64,000 nt of DNA from Segatella copri (GTDB taxonomy: Bacteria; Bacteroidota; Bacteroidia; Bacteroidales; Bacteroidaceae). The position numbers were made by a program, and so were the translations under genes. The stretch is from assembly GCF_002224675.1 (NCBI RefSeq), contig NZ_NMPZ01000002.1:124001-188000 (forward strand), read 5' to 3'. The notes under the pieces are model-generated. The model ran no database searches. It saw only the letters and a program-made list of their open reading frames with translations, and was not told the DNA's origin. Shown in pieces: positions 41,676 through 50,354 of the stretch (the stretch's first letter is position 1; every line of letters starts with the position of its first letter).

Positions 41676-42016
41676 TCCAATGCTCCTTTCCGCCAAGCGT
41701 ATGCAAGGCCAAATACCAATACCAACAGGAAGAACCCGATGCTCACGAGAGCCATTGGTCCAAACTGCTTAACTACAACTGCCCATGGGTAAAGCATTAC
41801 TGTCTCGATATCAAACATCAGGAAAAGGATGGCGAAGAGATAGTAACCGATGTGTGATGGCAACCATGAGCTGCCACGTGTCGGAATACCGCACTCAAAA
41901 GGTTCACCCTTAACCGGATTGTATGAACGAGGACCGATCAACTTCGCGATGACATAAGCAGCCACCACCAAGGTTACAGCCGTCAGCAAAACGGTGATAA
42001 ATAGTGTAAAGTTCAT
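41666..42016 (-). CDS. nuoA: NADH-quinone oxidoreductase subunit A
   Basis: The 116-residue, three-helix subunit starts the operon. The block YNPVKGEPFECGIPTRGSSW with its cysteine is the quinone-site loop, and FLMFDIETVMLYPWAV is the second hallmark. Its stop overlaps the start of nuoB. Confidence 0.95.
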   Translation of the reverse strand: MNFTLFITVLLTAVTLVVAAYVIAKLIGPRSYNPVKGEPFECGIPTRGSSWLPSHIGYYLFAILFLMFDIETVMLYPWAVVVKQFGPMALVSIGFFLLVLVFGLAYAWRKGALEWK

Positions 42017-42063
42017 AAAAATTTTTATAACGTTATTTTTGTCTAATTGCTTCTAAGCGGCTG

Positions 42064-42071
42064 CAAAGGTA
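42064..42071 (-). promoter_or_regulatory. Likely nuo operon promoter element
   Basis: TACCTTTG on the minus strand is the Bacteroidota -7 element, 48 bases before the nuoA ATG. The -33 element is not clear. Confidence 0.5.
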
Positions 42072-42161
42072 GCAAATATTTCTGAAAGAATATAATTTTT
42101 AATGTTAAATGTTAAATATCGGGCAAAAAAAAGGTTATTAGATGCTAAAATAGGTTGTATC

Positions 42162-42228
42162 GGGCATGTATCCGACTGTATATGGATACACATTCGCCAG
42201 TGGCGGACAGGCATCCGACACTGGCGAA
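42162..42228. repeat. Two hairpins with weak 22-base periodicity after the kinase genes
   Basis: TGTATCC/GGATACA (42167-42173, 42184-42190) and TTCGCCAGTG/CACTGGCGAA (42193-42202, 42219-42228) can end the leftward kinase transcript. The motif GG-CA---ATCCG recurs at 42162, 42184 and 42205, spaced 22 and 21 bases. Confidence 0.55.
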
Positions 42229-42263
42229 CATACGTTGTTTCTGTTATAGAATAAGCCAAACTA

Positions 42264-42878
42264 TTATTTGAATAAGCCAAACAGTTCGGCGTCGATGAGA
42301 TCGGTAACCTTGCGGAAATCCTCAGGATTATCAGCAAACTCCAAGGTATCGCCATCGATGATGATGAGTCGGCCCTTGTAATCCTTGATCCATTCCTCGT
42401 AACGGTTGTTCAAGCCCTGGAGATAGTCGATGCGGATGCTCTTCTCGAAATCTCTGCCTCGCTTCTCGATGTGCTTCACGAGGGTCGGGATACTGCTCTT
42501 GATGTAAATCATCAGGTCTGGAAGCTTCACCAGACTGATCATCAAATCGAAGAGATCGGTATAGTTCTTGAAATCCCTGTCGCTCATCATGCCGATATCG
42601 TGAAGATTTGGGGCAAAGATGCGCGCATCCTCGAAGATGGTTCTATCCTGCACGATGGTCTGCTCCGAACGGGAAATCTCCACCACATCGTGGAATCGCT
42701 TGTTCAGAAAGTAAATCTGAAGATTGAACGACCATCGCTCCATATCCTTGTAATAATCGGCAAGGTATGGATTGTTATCTACCGGCTCGAAGTTTGCCTT
42801 CCAGCCATATCTCTTGGCAAGCATCTTGGTCAAGGTAGTCTTGCCGCTTCCTATATTTCCAGCTATTGCTATATGCAT
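42264..42878 (-). CDS. Deoxynucleoside kinase, second copy
   Basis: The 204-residue cytoplasmic kinase phosphorylates deoxynucleosides for dNTP salvage. P-loop GNIGSGKTT is at residues 7-15 and the DRTIFED block (DRS-type motif) near 75. FEKSIRIDYLQGLNNRYEEW is the lid region. It belongs to the dAK/dGK/dCK family; substrate choice cannot be settled from sequence. It follows the paralogue at 42905 with 26 bases between, on one transcript. Confidence 0.9.
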   Translation of the reverse strand: MHIAIAGNIGSGKTTLTKMLAKRYGWKANFEPVDNNPYLADYYKDMERWSFNLQIYFLNKRFHDVVEISRSEQTIVQDRTIFEDARIFAPNLHDIGMMSDRDFKNYTDLFDLMISLVKLPDLMIYIKSSIPTLVKHIEKRGRDFEKSIRIDYLQGLNNRYEEWIKDYKGRLIIIDGDTLEFADNPEDFRKVTDLIDAELFGLFK

Positions 42879-42904
42879 TTTATTACTTTTTTACGTTTTT
42901 ACTT

Positions 42905-43522
42905 TTAAGAGAAGAAGCCGAAGAGCTTGGCATCAATCTTGTCGATGATATCTCCAAACTGCTTGGGATTATGCTCGAAGTCGAGGTTATCCACCTCTAC
43001 TACCAGCACCCTACCCTTATACTTGTTCATAATGAAATCATCGTAGAGAAGATTGATTCCCTCAAGATAATCGATAGGCATCTTCTGCTCGTAGTCACGG
43101 CCTCGTTTCTGAATATTCTTCACAAGATGTGGTACAGAAGAACGGAGATAAATCATCAGTTCCGGCATCTCCACCACTTCCATCATCGACTCGAAGAGTT
43201 CCATATAGGTATCGAAGTCGCGCTGGTCCATATTACCCATCTTTCTATTATTGGCTGCAAAGACATACACGCCCTCAAAAATGGTACGATCCTGAATGAC
43301 AGTCTCCTTACAATGCTGAATCTCAAGCAGATTCTTGAATCGCTGCTTCAGATAGAAGACCTCCATATTGAGAGCCCATCGGGGGATGTCCTTGTAATAG
43401 TCATCGATGTAGGGATTCTCTGCCACTGGCTCCAAGTACTGTTTCCAGCCGTAATGCTTGGAGAGCATCTTGGTAAGCGTGGTCTTTCCACTACCGATAT
43501 TTCCTGCTACTGCTATGTACAT
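42905..43522 (-). CDS. Deoxynucleoside kinase, first copy
   Basis: The 205-residue paralogue of the next gene has the same P-loop (GNIGSGKTT), DRTIFEG and a lid with PIDYLEGINLLYDDF. The two share roughly half their residues, so the duplication is old and specialisation (for example dGK against dAK, or a heterodimer as in lactobacilli) is likely. It is the first gene of the pair. Confidence 0.9.
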   Translation of the reverse strand: MYIAVAGNIGSGKTTLTKMLSKHYGWKQYLEPVAENPYIDDYYKDIPRWALNMEVFYLKQRFKNLLEIQHCKETVIQDRTIFEGVYVFAANNRKMGNMDQRDFDTYMELFESMMEVVEMPELMIYLRSSVPHLVKNIQKRGRDYEQKMPIDYLEGINLLYDDFIMNKYKGRVLVVEVDNLDFEHNPKQFGDIIDKIDAKLFGFFS

Positions 43523-43744
43523 TTTTTCTTATATTGAGTATTGAATCTTGAATATAGAATGAGGCTGGCTCCAGGCAAGTCCCAATTCTACAGACTGCAA
43601 ATATACAATATTTATTCGGAATAAACAAAAAAAGTCTCACAGTTTTCACAAATTACGCTAATTATTCTCCGGAAAGAAGAAAAACCGCGTAAGCAGTGAA
43701 AGCTGCAAGACTCCATCTAACAATTAACTATACCTATGAATATT

Positions 43745-44926
43745 CTAATATTCACGCTCTATCAGTTCGAGACACATTCTAGAGTTGTGATAAGGGCACT
43801 TCCAGAAGCCCGCCTTATCATCTTCCTTATTCACCGTACCATCTTCGAGGATAGCCCAGTGCCACTCTCCGTTCTGCAGATCCAGAAGATGCTTTGCCAC
43901 ATAGTTCCAGCAACGAATGGCTACTTCGAGATTCTCATCCGTACGGAAATACTGATAGAGATCGATATGACCGATGATATTCTCACACTGTACCCACCAC
44001 TGGCGCTGGAGATCATACTTATCACTATCCTTCCAGTGTTCATATACCATACTGCCATCAGGGCGCAAGCCCTCATCAGCAGCATCGGCAATGCGGCGGA
44101 TGATGCGCTCTATCCTATGGAGTACTTCCTTATCGCCCAAGACGAGCGCAGTTTCGTGGAGCAGCCAGGATGCCTCGATATCGTGACCGTAACTCTCAAT
44201 GTTTCTCTTACCTTCCCACTCATCATTGAAGAAAAGGTCGAGATGACAAGTCTCCTTATTGAGCAACTTTTCGGTAAAGATATCCAGGAGATTGCGGATG
44301 CTCTTTTCCAACTCTTCGGTCTTCCACACACGATAGAGATTGGTATATGGCTCAATGATATGCAGATGAGTATTCATGGTACGGGAACCATTCTCATCCT
44401 TATCAGAGAGTCGCATGTCTGCGATAGGCTGCCATTCACGGGTCAGTGCCTCAATATATCCATTGTTCTTGGCATCGAAGGCATGCTTTTCGATGTCGTG
44501 ATAGAGGGAGATGGCAATATCCAGCGCTTCCTTATCTCCTGTAGCACGCGCATACTCGGAAAATCCGTAAATGGCAAAGCCGATAGCATAGGTCTGCTTC
44601 TTGGTATCAAGCGGATTGCCCTTGTAATCAACACTCCAGTAGATGCCACCATATTCCTTATCCAGGAAATGATCACGCACATACTCCTTGGCACGGGTTG
44701 CAGCCTCCAGATACTCTGGCTTCTTCAATACCCGGTAGGCTGCAGAAAAGGCCCACAGGATACGGGCATTCATTACTGCACCTTTCTCGGCTTCAGGATG
44801 TACCTGGTCGTTGCCATCCACACGTCCATAGAAGCCACCATTCTCTTCATCCTTTACCTTGTGAATCCAATAGTTGAGGATGTTGTTTTCCAACACATCC
44901 TTCATTGCTTTTTTCAGATTTTCCAT
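43745..44926 (-). CDS. Cellobiose 2-epimerase (AGE superfamily)
   Basis: The 393-residue (alpha/alpha)6-barrel enzyme converts the reducing-end glucose or mannose of beta-1,4 disaccharides. In mannan use it turns beta-mannobiose into mannosylglucose, the substrate of the GH130 enzyme encoded nearby. Family marks are MNTHLHIIEPYTNLYRVW, YGHDIEASWLL and RQWWVQCE, with catalytic histidines in the first two and in WKCPYHNSRMCLE. No signal peptide, so it acts in the cytoplasm. It is last in the mannan operon, 4 bases after the transporter. Confidence 0.9.
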   Translation of the reverse strand: MENLKKAMKDVLENNILNYWIHKVKDEENGGFYGRVDGNDQVHPEAEKGAVMNARILWAFSAAYRVLKKPEYLEAATRAKEYVRDHFLDKEYGGIYWSVDYKGNPLDTKKQTYAIGFAIYGFSEYARATGDKEALDIAISLYHDIEKHAFDAKNNGYIEALTREWQPIADMRLSDKDENGSRTMNTHLHIIEPYTNLYRVWKTEELEKSIRNLLDIFTEKLLNKETCHLDLFFNDEWEGKRNIESYGHDIEASWLLHETALVLGDKEVLHRIERIIRRIADAADEGLRPDGSMVYEHWKDSDKYDLQRQWWVQCENIIGHIDLYQYFRTDENLEVAIRCWNYVAKHLLDLQNGEWHWAILEDGTVNKEDDKAGFWKCPYHNSRMCLELIEREY

Positions 44927-44930
44927 ATTA

Positions 44931-46274
44931 TTACTTTTTTATAGGGAACTTCCAAGCAAGAACCATCAGCAGGAATGCGATGAATGCTGGGAAAAGACTG
45001 AACAAAGACCATACCATGGTAAGCACAGAATCGGTGACACTGGCTGGATCTATCATGGTATTACCCATCTTGTCGGTAATCATATTGGCACCTGCCCAAC
45101 CCAGGAAAAGGGCGATGAGCGAACCGGAAATGGCGGTACCAAACTTCTGACTCATCGTACCTGAGGAGAAGATGAGACCGGTAGCTGAGGTTCCGAAATG
45201 ATCGGTATGATAATCGGCTACATCGGCATACATAGACCACAACAATGGAGAATAGATACCGATACCTACAGAGGTCAATACCACGAGGGCTATCATCACC
45301 CAGATATAAGCTGGATCCATCGGGATAAAGAAGAATGCCAATGAAAGTATCAGACAGAGGGTTGCTGCCCAGAAGAATGCCATCCGCTTGCTGCCTACCA
45401 TACGGGTGAACCAAGGTGAAACGCCTCCGAAAATCATACAGGTTACCTCACCGAACGCCATGAACACCGTGTAGTTGATGATCAATCCCTCGATGGTGAC
45501 ATTGCCATGCAGGCAGTAATCGAACATATAACCCGCTACTGCATAACGGAAGCCATTGAAGAAGTTGGTACATACGGCTATGGCGGTCATGTAGAGCCAA
45601 GCCTTGTTGTGTACCAGGTCGGCAAACTGGTGGAAGGAGAACTTCTCTGCTCTCTTCGGCTTCAGCCGCTCCTTGGTAAGAAGACCGCAAGCCAGGGTCA
45701 TCACGGCTGCAACGACACCCAGGATGGCACCGATAACGGCATACTGATGGGTAGCAGTACCGCCCACCATCTCCTGAAGATATGGGAAAGAGAGCAAGGT
45801 GGCGAATCCCATCGCATAGGCACCCACCATACGGAAGGATGAGAACTGGTTCTTCTCGTCATCATCCTCGGTCATCACACCGAGCAGGGAACCATAAGGT
45901 ACATTCACCATCGTATATATCGCCATCATCAGAAGATAGAGGGCATAGGCATAGATACGCTTGCCCACCGGACCGAAATCAGGCGTATAGAGCAGGAGCG
46001 CGAAAACCAATCCGAAAGGAACGGCTCCATAAATCAACCAGGGACGATAGGTACCGAAGCGGCTCTGTGTACGGTCGGCAAGACTACCCATCAGAGGGTC
46101 GGTCACCACATCAAACATACGAGCCACCAACATCAGCACGGCAGCATCGGCAAAAGAGAGTCCGAAGACATTGGTAAAAAACAGAGGGAAAGCGATAGAC
46201 ATCACCTTCCAAACGATACCACCGGCAGCGGCATCGCCCAAAGCATAAGCAATTTTTTCCTTTAAACTAGCCAT
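44931..46274 (-). CDS. GPH-family sugar:cation symporter (mannobiose uptake)
   Basis: The transporter has twelve predicted membrane helices and the MFS_2/GPH pattern (KIAYALGDAAAGGIVWK at the N-terminus, DVVTDPLMGSLADRTQSRFGTYRPWL). I set the start at 46274 (MASLKEK), since the earlier frame to 46322 covers an intercistronic hairpin; this gives 447 residues. By position between GH130 and the epimerase it probably imports mannobiose or manno-oligosaccharides across the inner membrane. Confidence 0.9.
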   Translation of the reverse strand: MASLKEKIAYALGDAAAGGIVWKVMSIAFPLFFTNVFGLSFADAAVLMLVARMFDVVTDPLMGSLADRTQSRFGTYRPWLIYGAVPFGLVFALLLYTPDFGPVGKRIYAYALYLLMMAIYTMVNVPYGSLLGVMTEDDDEKNQFSSFRMVGAYAMGFATLLSFPYLQEMVGGTATHQYAVIGAILGVVAAVMTLACGLLTKERLKPKRAEKFSFHQFADLVHNKAWLYMTAIAVCTNFFNGFRYAVAGYMFDYCLHGNVTIEGLIINYTVFMAFGEVTCMIFGGVSPWFTRMVGSKRMAFFWAATLCLILSLAFFFIPMDPAYIWVMIALVVLTSVGIGIYSPLLWSMYADVADYHTDHFGTSATGLIFSSGTMSQKFGTAISGSLIALFLGWAGANMITDKMGNTMIDPASVTDSVLTMVWSLFSLFPAFIAFLLMVLAWKFPIKK

Positions 46275-46297
46275 TTTTACTTTGAACTTTACGAAAA

Positions 46298-46350
46298 AGG
46301 GATTCTTCCCTCGTCCATACAAAGAATACGGACGAAGGTTGAGAATCCCT
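46298..46350 (-). promoter_or_regulatory. Intercistronic stem-loop in the mannan operon
   Basis: AGGGATTCT (46298-46306) pairs with AGAATCCCT (46342-46350), and inside it TCGTCC (46311-46316) with GGACGA (46330-46335). It lies between the GH130 stop and the transporter start and may set different mRNA levels. Confidence 0.6.
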
Positions 46351-46371
46351 ACAATCTTAATACCTTTATAC

Positions 46372-47544
46372 TTATTTACCTAATGTCTTTTTATTTTTAG
46401 CCACCAAGTCCTTGATCTTCTCTACAGAGAACTGAGTGCGATAGTCATCCTTTGGAGTATTCATACAGTAATCTACCAAACGGTCGATGGTAGAGGTAGC
46501 TACATGCATACGCGTATCAGAAGAAGCATAGTAGATAAATACCTTGCCATCCTCATCTGCAATCCAACCGTTGGCAAACACTACGTTCATCACATCACCA
46601 ATATACTCAGGACCTTCTGGTACGAGGAGGTATCCACCTGGTTCTGCTATTACTTCTGTAGGATCCTCAAGAGAGGTCATATACATATAGAGCACATAAC
46701 GGAGACCACTGGCACAGCCACGAACACCGTGAGCCAGGTGCAACCAACCCTTATCGGTCTTGATTGGGTGAGGTCCCTCACCATTCTTCACCTCCTGGAT
46801 GGTGTGATAATGACGGGCATTGATGATCTTCTCTTCCTTGATCTCCGCATGGGTGATGTCATCTACCAGTGCCCAGCCGATACCACCGCCAGAACCTGTA
46901 TCGATGAAACCATCCTGTGGACGGGTATAGAAAGCATATTTGCCATCTACAAACTCTGGATGAAGAACCACATTGCGCTGCTGACTCTTGGTCTTCAGGT
47001 CTGGAAGACGCTCCCAGTTGACCAGGTCCTTGGTACGGGCGATAGCTGCAGTAGCAGTAGCAGCACTCAGGTCGCCTGGCTGGTCATCATCGTGGCGTTC
47101 TGCACAGAACACGCCATAGATATAACCATCCTCATGGGCGGTGAGTCGCATATCATAGATATTGGTAGCAGGAATTACATCCTCTGGCATGGTGATAGGC
47201 TCATCCCAGAAACGGAAGTTATCTATACCGTTAGGACTCTCAGCTACAGCGAAGAAGCTCTTGCGGTCGGCACCCTCCACACGTACAACGAGGAGATACT
47301 TGCCGTTCCACTTGATGGCACCAGAATTGAGAGTAGCATTCATCATGATGCGCTGCATCAGATATGGGTTACTCTTCTCATCGAAGTCGTATCGCCATTC
47401 CAGTGGAGTATGTTCTGCGGTGAGGATTGGGTTCTTATATTTCTCGTAGATACCGTTACCCCACTCTACCGGTTCATTCTTGCGGCTCAACAATTCCTCG
47501 TGATGAGCACGGAGAGCCTTCACTTTTTCTTGAAATGTAGTCAT
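46372..47544 (-). CDS. 4-O-beta-D-mannosyl-D-glucose phosphorylase (GH130)
   Basis: The 390-residue protein is a five-bladed beta-propeller GH130 enzyme that phosphorolyses mannosylglucose to mannose 1-phosphate and glucose. The catalytic Asp lies in [20 protein letters not shown] and [20 protein letters not shown] are family blocks. It fits the GH130_1 subgroup (mannosylglucose phosphorylase) better than the oligosaccharide phosphorylases because of its length and its epimerase neighbour. No signal peptide. Spaced by a T-rich stretch (minus strand A-rich) from the GH26 gene. Confidence 0.9.
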   Translation of the reverse strand: MTTFQEKVKALRAHHEELLSRKNEPVEWGNGIYEKYKNPILTAEHTPLEWRYDFDEKSNPYLMQRIMMNATLNSGAIKWNGKYLLVVRVEGADRKSFFAVAESPNGIDNFRFWDEPITMPEDVIPATNIYDMRLTAHEDGYIYGVFCAERHDDDQPGDLSAATATAAIARTKDLVNWERLPDLKTKSQQRNVVLHPEFVDGKYAFYTRPQDGFIDTGSGGGIGWALVDDITHAEIKEEKIINARHYHTIQEVKNGEGPHPIKTDKGWLHLAHGVRGCASGLRYVLYMYMTSLEDPTEVIAEPGGYLLVPEGPEYIGDVMNVVFANGWIADEDGKVFIYYASSDTRMHVATSTIDRLVDYCMNTPKDDYRTQFSVEKIKDLVAKNKKTLGK

Positions 47545-47572
47545 AATATATCTATTTTACTTTTTTACCTTT

Positions 47573-48736
47573 TTACTTTTTTACCTTTACAATGTCTTTA
47601 ACAAAGAGCACCTTCTTCTCCTTCTTGAAAGCCTTGAAGTCGTTCACGATGTCTCCATCTCCTACTCCAGGCAGGTAAGCTTCTTCCTGAGGCTTGTCCC
47701 AGGCATTGCGCCAGAAGAGCACATAGCTTACCTGATACTTTTGGAGAACAGACCAGAGGGTCTTCGTAAACCAGTCTTTCTTCTGAGAGATTCCCCGGCA
47801 ACCGGTTTCGGTGAGGGCAGGAATCTTACCCACCTTCTTTGCCGCTGCCATCATGACATCCAGGCTGGCAGAGAGATTCTGCTGATAGGTAGCATCATCG
47901 TTATCAAATTCATAGATATCGATGCCCACCATATCCACATACTGATCTCCCGGGAAACGCTCCAAGAAAGCTTCGACGGTCTTCTCGCTTCCGAGATTTG
48001 GCGACCACGCCCAAACGATGTTGCTGCACCCTGCTTTAGTAAGTCTGTGATAGGTATTTGCATAAAGTTGGTTGTATTGTGCAGGTGTGCAACTGTTGGC
48101 GCCCCACCAGAACCATCCGCCATTCATTTCATGCCATGGTCGGAAGATTACAGGAATGAGTTTGCCGTCATTAGTCTTGAGAGAAAGGATGAAGTCTGAT
48201 ACTTTTTTGAGCCAGCAGTCAAATTTCTGCTGTTGGGCGCCTCCATCCAGGACGGCAGCCACAGCATCTCCCTTTGGATCCCAGGCATTCTCGCCTGTTG
48301 CCGGATTCCAAGGATGCCAACTCAAGGTAACGATTCCACCTCTTTTATATTGAGCGATGATTTCCTGGCGCATTCTGTCGAACGGAACACCATCCAGGTT
48401 TTCCTTGCTGTCGAGTTCTATCTTACCCAGATCGAATCCCATTACTGCGGGATAATCACCTGTAGTAAGAAGCACATCGCTCTTTCCTTCATCCCATTTC
48501 CAGGTGGTACCATACACAGGGTCATCCTGATGACCCAACATAATACCCTTGTTTAATATTTTCTGCAGACGAATTTTCAGTTGTTCAGCTGGTGTTTTGC
48601 AGCAAACCTTTTTGTCTTTGCTGCAAGATATACCTGCAGCCTGAACAGAAGCACCAGTGACACCATCCACCTGTGCCATAGCTCCCTGCATAGCCAGCAG
48701 ACAAACAGCACTGATCAATATTCTTTTTCCTAACAT
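47573..48736 (-). CDS. GH26 endo-beta-1,4-mannanase
   Basis: The 387-residue enzyme hydrolyses beta-mannan. A signal peptide (about residues 1-21, ending AMAQ) sends it to the periplasm or outer membrane. The acid/base Glu is in RPWHEMNGGWFWWG and the nucleophile Glu in PALTETGCRG; WHPWNP is a further active-site block. A Cys-rich insert near residue 37-46 (SCSKDKKVCC) precedes the catalytic domain. No carbohydrate-binding module is seen. Confidence 0.92.
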   Translation of the reverse strand: MLGKRILISAVCLLAMQGAMAQVDGVTGASVQAAGISCSKDKKVCCKTPAEQLKIRLQKILNKGIMLGHQDDPVYGTTWKWDEGKSDVLLTTGDYPAVMGFDLGKIELDSKENLDGVPFDRMRQEIIAQYKRGGIVTLSWHPWNPATGENAWDPKGDAVAAVLDGGAQQQKFDCWLKKVSDFILSLKTNDGKLIPVIFRPWHEMNGGWFWWGANSCTPAQYNQLYANTYHRLTKAGCSNIVWAWSPNLGSEKTVEAFLERFPGDQYVDMVGIDIYEFDNDDATYQQNLSASLDVMMAAAKKVGKIPALTETGCRGISQKKDWFTKTLWSVLQKYQVSYVLFWRNAWDKPQEEAYLPGVGDGDIVNDFKAFKKEKKVLFVKDIVKVKK

Positions 48737-48740
48737 AAAT

Positions 48741-50069
48741 TTATTTAGTTAATTGTTGAATAATCCAAGCCTGCCATTCATCCCACTGCTCCTGATACCA
48801 GTAATGACCGGTCATCTGATAGAGGCTCAGAGTCTTTGGCGCTTTCACACTATTATATAATCCATAAGAAGAAGTTGGTGGAACCACCTCATCGTTATAT
48901 CCGAAGCTATACCATCCAGGAACGGTGATGCGACGGGCAAAGTTGACACCATCGTAATAGCGGGCACCTTCCAATCTAGCCTTTTCCAGTTCGGTGAGCT
49001 TAGTCTCCTTCCAGGCAGCCCCCTGAGCTTTATTCTCCTTATAGAAGTAATGAGGCCAACCGCCTGCAACTCCATGAATTTCAGCTTCATAATCACACAT
49101 GGCATCATGCACAGGAGCCAGGAACGTGATACGCTTATCGAGTGCAGCCACAGCTATAGAGAGGAATCCTCCCTGCGAAGAACCCGTTACGCCGATGGTC
49201 TTTCCATCCCATTCAGGAAGCGCTGCGATGAAATCCACTCCACGCACAGCTCCGGTGATGACTCTCTTATACGAGTTACGGTCTGGATTTTCGAGATTGG
49301 TATCCCAATAGCCGTTCAGTTCACCGTTCTGGAGATCATCATACACCTTCTGCTCCATCGTAACAGGTATGCCATGAATACCGATTTCCAATACGATACA
49401 CTTGGATGGCGCGGTATAGGTATCACCTGCATAAGGACGAACACCCGCACCCGGAACCCGGAGCAAGGCAGGATATTTGCCTTCCTTTACCGGAACACTC
49501 AGGATACCATACATCTTAGAGCCCCATCGGTTGTTATTGTAACTGATCTCATATACATTCTTATCTTGAGTGCAGCGCTCTGGAAGCAACACCTTGGTGA
49601 CATTCAGGTCTGTCTGGCGAGCCTCATCCAACGCTTTCTTCCAAAAAGCATCAAAATCCTTCGGTTCCTTGGCATAAGGCTGAATCTTTTCGGGAGAGAA
49701 GCCTGCGGTGCAGAGTCCTTCGTAATCCTTTCCATCCACATGAGCAATGACCTTGAATCGGTAGAAGCCCGGCTTATTCAAACTTCCGCTCCATTTCATC
49801 ACACCATCCTTGAGGGTGGTACTTTTCTTCACATCCGGAAACATAGCAGGACCAGCCTCATAATTTACCTTCACATTGTTCAAAAGAGTACCACTCTTTC
49901 TAACATTCACTGTAAAGTTGGCCTTCTCACCCACCTTGTAGTTCCAGTCCTGGTGATCAGGAGTCACACTCACTACGATGTTGTAGCCTTTGATTTGCGC
50001 GCTCAGCCCGAGAGAGCCGAGCGCACTCATCAGAACACCTATAATTATTAACCTATAAACCTTCTGCAT
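48741..50069 (-). CDS. Acetyl esterase, CE7 (acetyl xylan esterase / cephalosporin-C deacetylase) type
   Basis: The 442-residue protein has a signal peptide (about 1-24), an N-terminal beta-sandwich of about 110 residues, and a CE7 alpha/beta hydrolase domain. The catalytic triad is Ser in GSSQGG, Asp in GYNDEVVPP and His in GHYWYQE. It would strip acetyl groups from acetylated mannan or its oligomers. It is first in the mannan operon, 4 bases before the GH26 gene. Confidence 0.85.
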   Translation of the reverse strand: MQKVYRLIIIGVLMSALGSLGLSAQIKGYNIVVSVTPDHQDWNYKVGEKANFTVNVRKSGTLLNNVKVNYEAGPAMFPDVKKSTTLKDGVMKWSGSLNKPGFYRFKVIAHVDGKDYEGLCTAGFSPEKIQPYAKEPKDFDAFWKKALDEARQTDLNVTKVLLPERCTQDKNVYEISYNNNRWGSKMYGILSVPVKEGKYPALLRVPGAGVRPYAGDTYTAPSKCIVLEIGIHGIPVTMEQKVYDDLQNGELNGYWDTNLENPDRNSYKRVITGAVRGVDFIAALPEWDGKTIGVTGSSQGGFLSIAVAALDKRITFLAPVHDAMCDYEAEIHGVAGGWPHYFYKENKAQGAAWKETKLTELEKARLEGARYYDGVNFARRITVPGWYSFGYNDEVVPPTSSYGLYNSVKAPKTLSLYQMTGHYWYQEQWDEWQAWIIQQLTK

Positions 50070-50174
50070 TTCGTTCTAATTGTTTTTATCGTTTATTTAT
50101 GTTAGTTATTGCTTATCATAACTGTTATCGTTCACCCAAAATCCTCTCAATAGGATTATTAAGTTTTACGGTTG

Positions 50175-50182
50175 CAAAGTTA
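50175..50182 (-). promoter_or_regulatory. Likely promoter element of the mannan operon
   Basis: TAACTTTG on the minus strand is a -7 element about 106 bases before the esterase start. A small hairpin (AATCC/GGATT near 50141-50158) lies in the leader. No clear -33 element. Confidence 0.5.
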
Positions 50183-50315
50183 GCACTATTTTCTGAATAA
50201 CCCTTGTACTTTTTTGCTCAATAAACGTACTATCACGGAAAAACTGAAAAAAATCAATATTTAATATAAGGCAATAAGTATATGACATCGCGAATTCAAC
50301 AACAAGTAAAACAAA

Positions 50316-50345
50316 TACCGAGTCTCGTAAAAAAGAGGCTCGGTA
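50316..50345 (-). terminator. Terminator after the BadF-type kinase
   Basis: TACCGAGTCTC and GAGGCTCGGTA pair around GTAAAAAA, with one mismatch, 10 bases beyond the kinase stop. Read leftward, ATTTGTTTT follows. Confidence 0.7.
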
Positions 50346-50354
50346 CTTCATCAT

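Noticed and set aside
43736..44944. 402-codon frame on the plus strand opposite the epimerase gene
   Set aside because: It lies almost exactly over the cellobiose 2-epimerase gene, which has clear family motifs; the opposite frame is a shadow.
46504..47601. 365-codon frame opposite the GH130 gene
   Set aside because: Shadow of a well-supported gene; no start signal or domain.
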